Assembly: GCA_030065935.1 (NCBI GenBank)
Contig: JASJCP010000031.1
Coordinates: 1 to 64,000 of the forward strand
Source: Xenococcaceae cyanobacterium MO_167.B27
GTDB lineage: Bacteria > Cyanobacteriota > Cyanobacteriia > Cyanobacteriales > Xenococcaceae
Direction: 5' to 3'
Length of the DNA: 64,000 nucleotides
Below are positions 61,900 to 64,000 of the stretch, piece after piece (positions within the stretch are counted from its first letter, which is position 1; each line of letters starts with the position of its first letter). The notes beneath the pieces were generated by a model, which had not been told where the DNA came from, made no database searches, and saw only the letters and a list, made by a program, of their open reading frames with translations. A program made the translations under genes and the position numbers.

Positions 61900-63372
61900 T
61901 TACTCTACCTCCTGTGTTTCCCAATTAGTGGGACGATAGGTTAGTGGTTTAGGAGTTCTGTTGGGGGTCAAGCTGTAAAATTTGTAGTCATCAGTATCGA
62001 TAGTTACAGTTCCACCTGAACTATTATCCCAATCATTTGCCCAGATTGAACCTGTAACATCTACATTAGCCAAACCACTAATAGTTACTGTTCCATTAGG
62101 TACGTGAAGTAAGCCTTTAATTTCTAAATCACCATCACCACTTATATCAACATTGCCTGCTACATGAATTTCTAGATAACGAGATGTAGCAATATTACTA
62201 AAGTTAGCGAGACGAATTAGACTAGCTCCGGTATTGATATCTAGATCCCCATCGACATAGATAATTACTTTTCCTAAACCATCTGCGAGTATGCTTTCAC
62301 CGCTATCTATAACTAAATTTTGACTATTGGTTCTGTAGTAGTAGCGAGCTACTCCATCCACAGTGTTGCGAGCTTGAGGACCATCATTAGTACCATCATC
62401 ATCGTAGTCACCATCATTATCATAGTCAGTACCTAAAAGTATTTCGCTACCGTTGAAATAATTGACAGTAGAGCCAGTTTCAGCACTGATATCTCCATCA
62501 AGTTCTCTGGCTGTAACACTTGCTATATCAACTATTGGTGGTAACTGGCGAGGGTCTCTAATACCTGTTATGACTCCTTCTGTAAAATCATCGCATCCAG
62601 TTGGACTAGCGGATGCTCGATATAAAACGATATTGCCAGAAGTTAAAGTTATGTTGCCAAACTCACTTTCAGTTACACTACTCTGTCTAATCCACAGTGC
62701 AGGGTCTAAACTATTGAGATCGTCTGTATTGACTCCGAGGGGAATTTCAACCTCTATTTGAGCTTCACTACCATCAGGAGCGCGACCTTTAACTGTTAAA
62801 AAACCTCTAGCATCACTCTCACCATCACCATCTATATCGTTGGCTACATCACTGATTAGACTTATATTTCTGTTATCTGTTCCGTTAGTATCAGCACCAT
62901 CAACAAGACCATCGTTATCATATTCATAGTCAACTATCTTATACTCGCCAATTACAACATTGGTATCAGTTTGATCGCCATCATCATTAAAATCAACGGA
63001 AAAAGTAGTTTCATTTAAACTGACATCTCGCCAAGTAGTATTAGAATTATTATCAGCCCAACCTCCAGCACTATTGGTTATATTATTACAGGCTTCTCCT
63101 GCAACATTTGTCCATTGGTCTAGGTTATATACAGCTAAGACACGATTATTATTAAGTAATTCTCGATAACGAGCAATTCCAAACTCGGCACTAGCTAAAG
63201 CATTTGATGAGCCTTGTTTAGAAATACTCAGGACGGTTTCTTCTCCAGACTGGATTAGGTTAACTGTACTTAGTAACAGCATAACTAAACCGATCGCAAT
63301 TACTATCGGTAAGGTAAAACCCTCATCTTTAGCACGGCGCAATAAAAGAGCTTTTAATAATAAAAACTTCAT
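61900..63372 (-). CDS. PilX-like minor pilin with Asp-rich calcium-type segments
   Basis: A 490-residue protein with a prepilin-type leader RRAKDEG|FTLPIVIAIGLVMLLLSTVNLI, but Glu5 is replaced by Ile, as in the GspK/PilX tip pilins. The mature part contains Asp-rich loops (DFNDDGDQTDTNVV, DYDNDGDYDDDGTND and DIDGDGESDARG) like calcium-binding EF or thrombospondin type-3 motifs, and beta-solenoid-like C-terminus (HVAGNVDISGDGDLEIKGLLHV). It heads the four-gene minus-strand pilin run. The Asp loops suggest calcium-dependent stability of the pilus tip. Confidence 0.82.
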   Translation of the reverse strand: MKFLLLKALLLRRAKDEGFTLPIVIAIGLVMLLLSTVNLIQSGEETVLSISKQGSSNALASAEFGIARYRELLNNNRVLAVYNLDQWTNVAGEACNNITNSAGGWADNNSNTTWRDVSLNETTFSVDFNDDGDQTDTNVVIGEYKIVDYEYDNDGLVDGADTNGTDNRNISLISDVANDIDGDGESDARGFLTVKGRAPDGSEAQIEVEIPLGVNTDDLNSLDPALWIRQSSVTESEFGNITLTSGNIVLYRASASPTGCDDFTEGVITGIRDPRQLPPIVDIASVTARELDGDISAETGSTVNYFNGSEILLGTDYDNDGDYDDDGTNDGPQARNTVDGVARYYYRTNSQNLVIDSGESILADGLGKVIIYVDGDLDINTGASLIRLANFSNIATSRYLEIHVAGNVDISGDGDLEIKGLLHVPNGTVTISGLANVDVTGSIWANDWDNSSGGTVTIDTDDYKFYSLTPNRTPKPLTYRPTNWETQEVE

Positions 63373-63469
63373 ATAAAGTTTATAAATAGATACACTTTAC
63401 CTCCCAGTGTGATCTAATTAACACAGATTGACTGTGATCGCGATCATTGATATTTTCTAAAAAGTGTAT

Positions 63470-64000
63470 CTAGCTGTAACGGAGGACTCTAATTAAAGTT
63501 CCTTCTGAGGGTAGGTCAGAGGGTTTGATCGCAATTCTATTAGTGTTGAGTTTTTTAATTTCCATTCCTGATGCTAATGCTAAAAACTCATCTACACCTA
63601 CAAGATCACAAGCTTCTTTGTCGGCTGCATCAGTAAGATATTGAGTAGGAATTACTACACGGGGTTTCAAAACATCGATCGCGTCTTTGGCTTCTTGGGG
63701 ATTATAGGATTTTGCACCACCACCAACGGGAATCAATACAACATCTGGGCTACCCATTAAGATTCTTTCTTCTATGCTAATGGGTGCTGCTGCGCCACCG
63801 AGATGGAGAATTTTAACTCCTCCTTGATTCCAATTCCAGGCGATATTTCTACCGAAACGTCTTCCTCCTTCGCGGTCATGGGGGGTGCTAATTCCCTGAA
63901 ACTTGAGATTATTAATTGTATAGTCTCCAGGTTGAGTTATGATCCTGGGATTTCCTTTAACTTCTTCTACTGCGCCTTCATCAAGTAGGAAGCTACTGAT
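63470..64000 (-). CDS. Metallo-beta-lactamase-fold hydrolase, partial at the right edge
   Basis: The minus-strand frame enters at 64000 and ends at 63470. It contains GNPRIITQPGDYTINNLKF, THDREGGRR-like TPHDREGGRRF, the conserved LHLGGAAAPISIEERILMGSPDVVLIPVGGGAKSYNP, and ends in RIAIKPSDLPSEGTLIRVLRYS. This is the C-terminal half of a UlaG-type or COG2220 Zn hydrolase; the HxHxDH part lies outside the window. An internal ATG at 63757 is not the real start. Substrate unknown. Confidence 0.8.
   Translation of the reverse strand: MSSFLLDEGAVEEVKGNPRIITQPGDYTINNLKFQGISTPHDREGGRRFGRNIAWNWNQGGVKILHLGGAAAPISIEERILMGSPDVVLIPVGGGAKSYNPQEAKDAIDVLKPRVVIPTQYLTDAADKEACDLVGVDEFLALASGMEIKKLNTNRIAIKPSDLPSEGTLIRVLRYS

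Noticed and set aside
63803..63988. Plus-strand frame near the right edge
   Set aside because: Antisense to the metallo-beta-lactamase-fold gene, whose motifs are clear.

Overview
This window is cyanobacterial. The HIP1 octamer GCGATCGC recurs more than thirty times, inside genes and between them. The gene set includes a photosystem II S4-domain protein, ClpC, CHAT and DUF1822 proteins, pentapeptide repeats and PEP-CTERM-type surface proteins. The DNA is AT-rich, and the gaps between genes are littered with heptanucleotide tandem repeats (STRR type), palindromic repeats and transposon scars. A colonial or baeocytous (Pleurocapsa-like) or filamentous cyanobacterium would fit, but the sequence alone does not fix the genus. 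I saw no rRNA, tRNA or CRISPR array.

Layout. 1-2.2 kb: a 5'-truncated GH5/DUF4114/RTX gene between inverted transposase scars. 2.3-6.3 kb: histidine phosphatase, SodX-like protease, K+/H+-type antiporter, sulfotransferase, cutA. 6.3-10.2 kb: IS630 scar, truncated LuxR regulator, P-domain/M8-like metalloprotease, exported hypothetical. 10.3-15.5 kb: a divergent RND efflux locus whose permease appears to lack both docking subdomains. 15.8-21.4 kb: a CHAT-TM-phosphate-binding-protein fusion, a CMD-family gene with an early in-frame stop, a TnpB-like gene that looks nuclease-dead beside a large RNA hairpin, and a PEP-CTERM protein. 21.6-28.6 kb: a pentameric ligand-gated ion channel, a RiPP-like cassette (TIGR04222 Cys/Gly/Ser-tailed membrane protein, DUF692/MNIO enzyme, partner protein), and a YqiJ/YqiK flotillin pair.

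28.8-36 kb is a degraded accessory zone: a four-helix-bundle pseudogene, an IS5-type element with a probable -1 frameshift, a sigma-like/DUF1822 pair, a DUF1194 VWA protein, and a truncated second copy of the sigma-like gene beside ISAs1 debris. 36.6-39.7 kb is an operon of a retropepsin-like protease, an inactive transglutaminase with 7 TM, and a RimK-like ATP-grasp ligase. 39.8-50.5 kb: clpC, glpK, VapBC, pentapeptide-repeat membrane protein, gmd and a glycosyltransferase, and the 3' remnant of a second TnpB element. 50.8-57 kb: orphan HlyD adaptor, PAS-GGDEF-EAL protein, PSII S4 protein, glycine-zipper protein, glycosyltransferase. 57.5-63.4 kb: five prepilin-like genes, four of them in a minus-strand run, and a variant PEP-CTERM-like protein. 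A metallo-beta-lactamase-fold gene runs off the right edge.

The most system-like unit is 23.0-25.7 kb. A membrane protein ends in a tail made almost only of Ser, Gly and Cys (8 Cys), followed by an MNIO-family peptide-modifying oxidase and its helical partner. The TnpB-like gene with lost RuvC and zinc-ribbon residues and the CHAT/substrate-binding fusion are the next best candidates for unusual biology.
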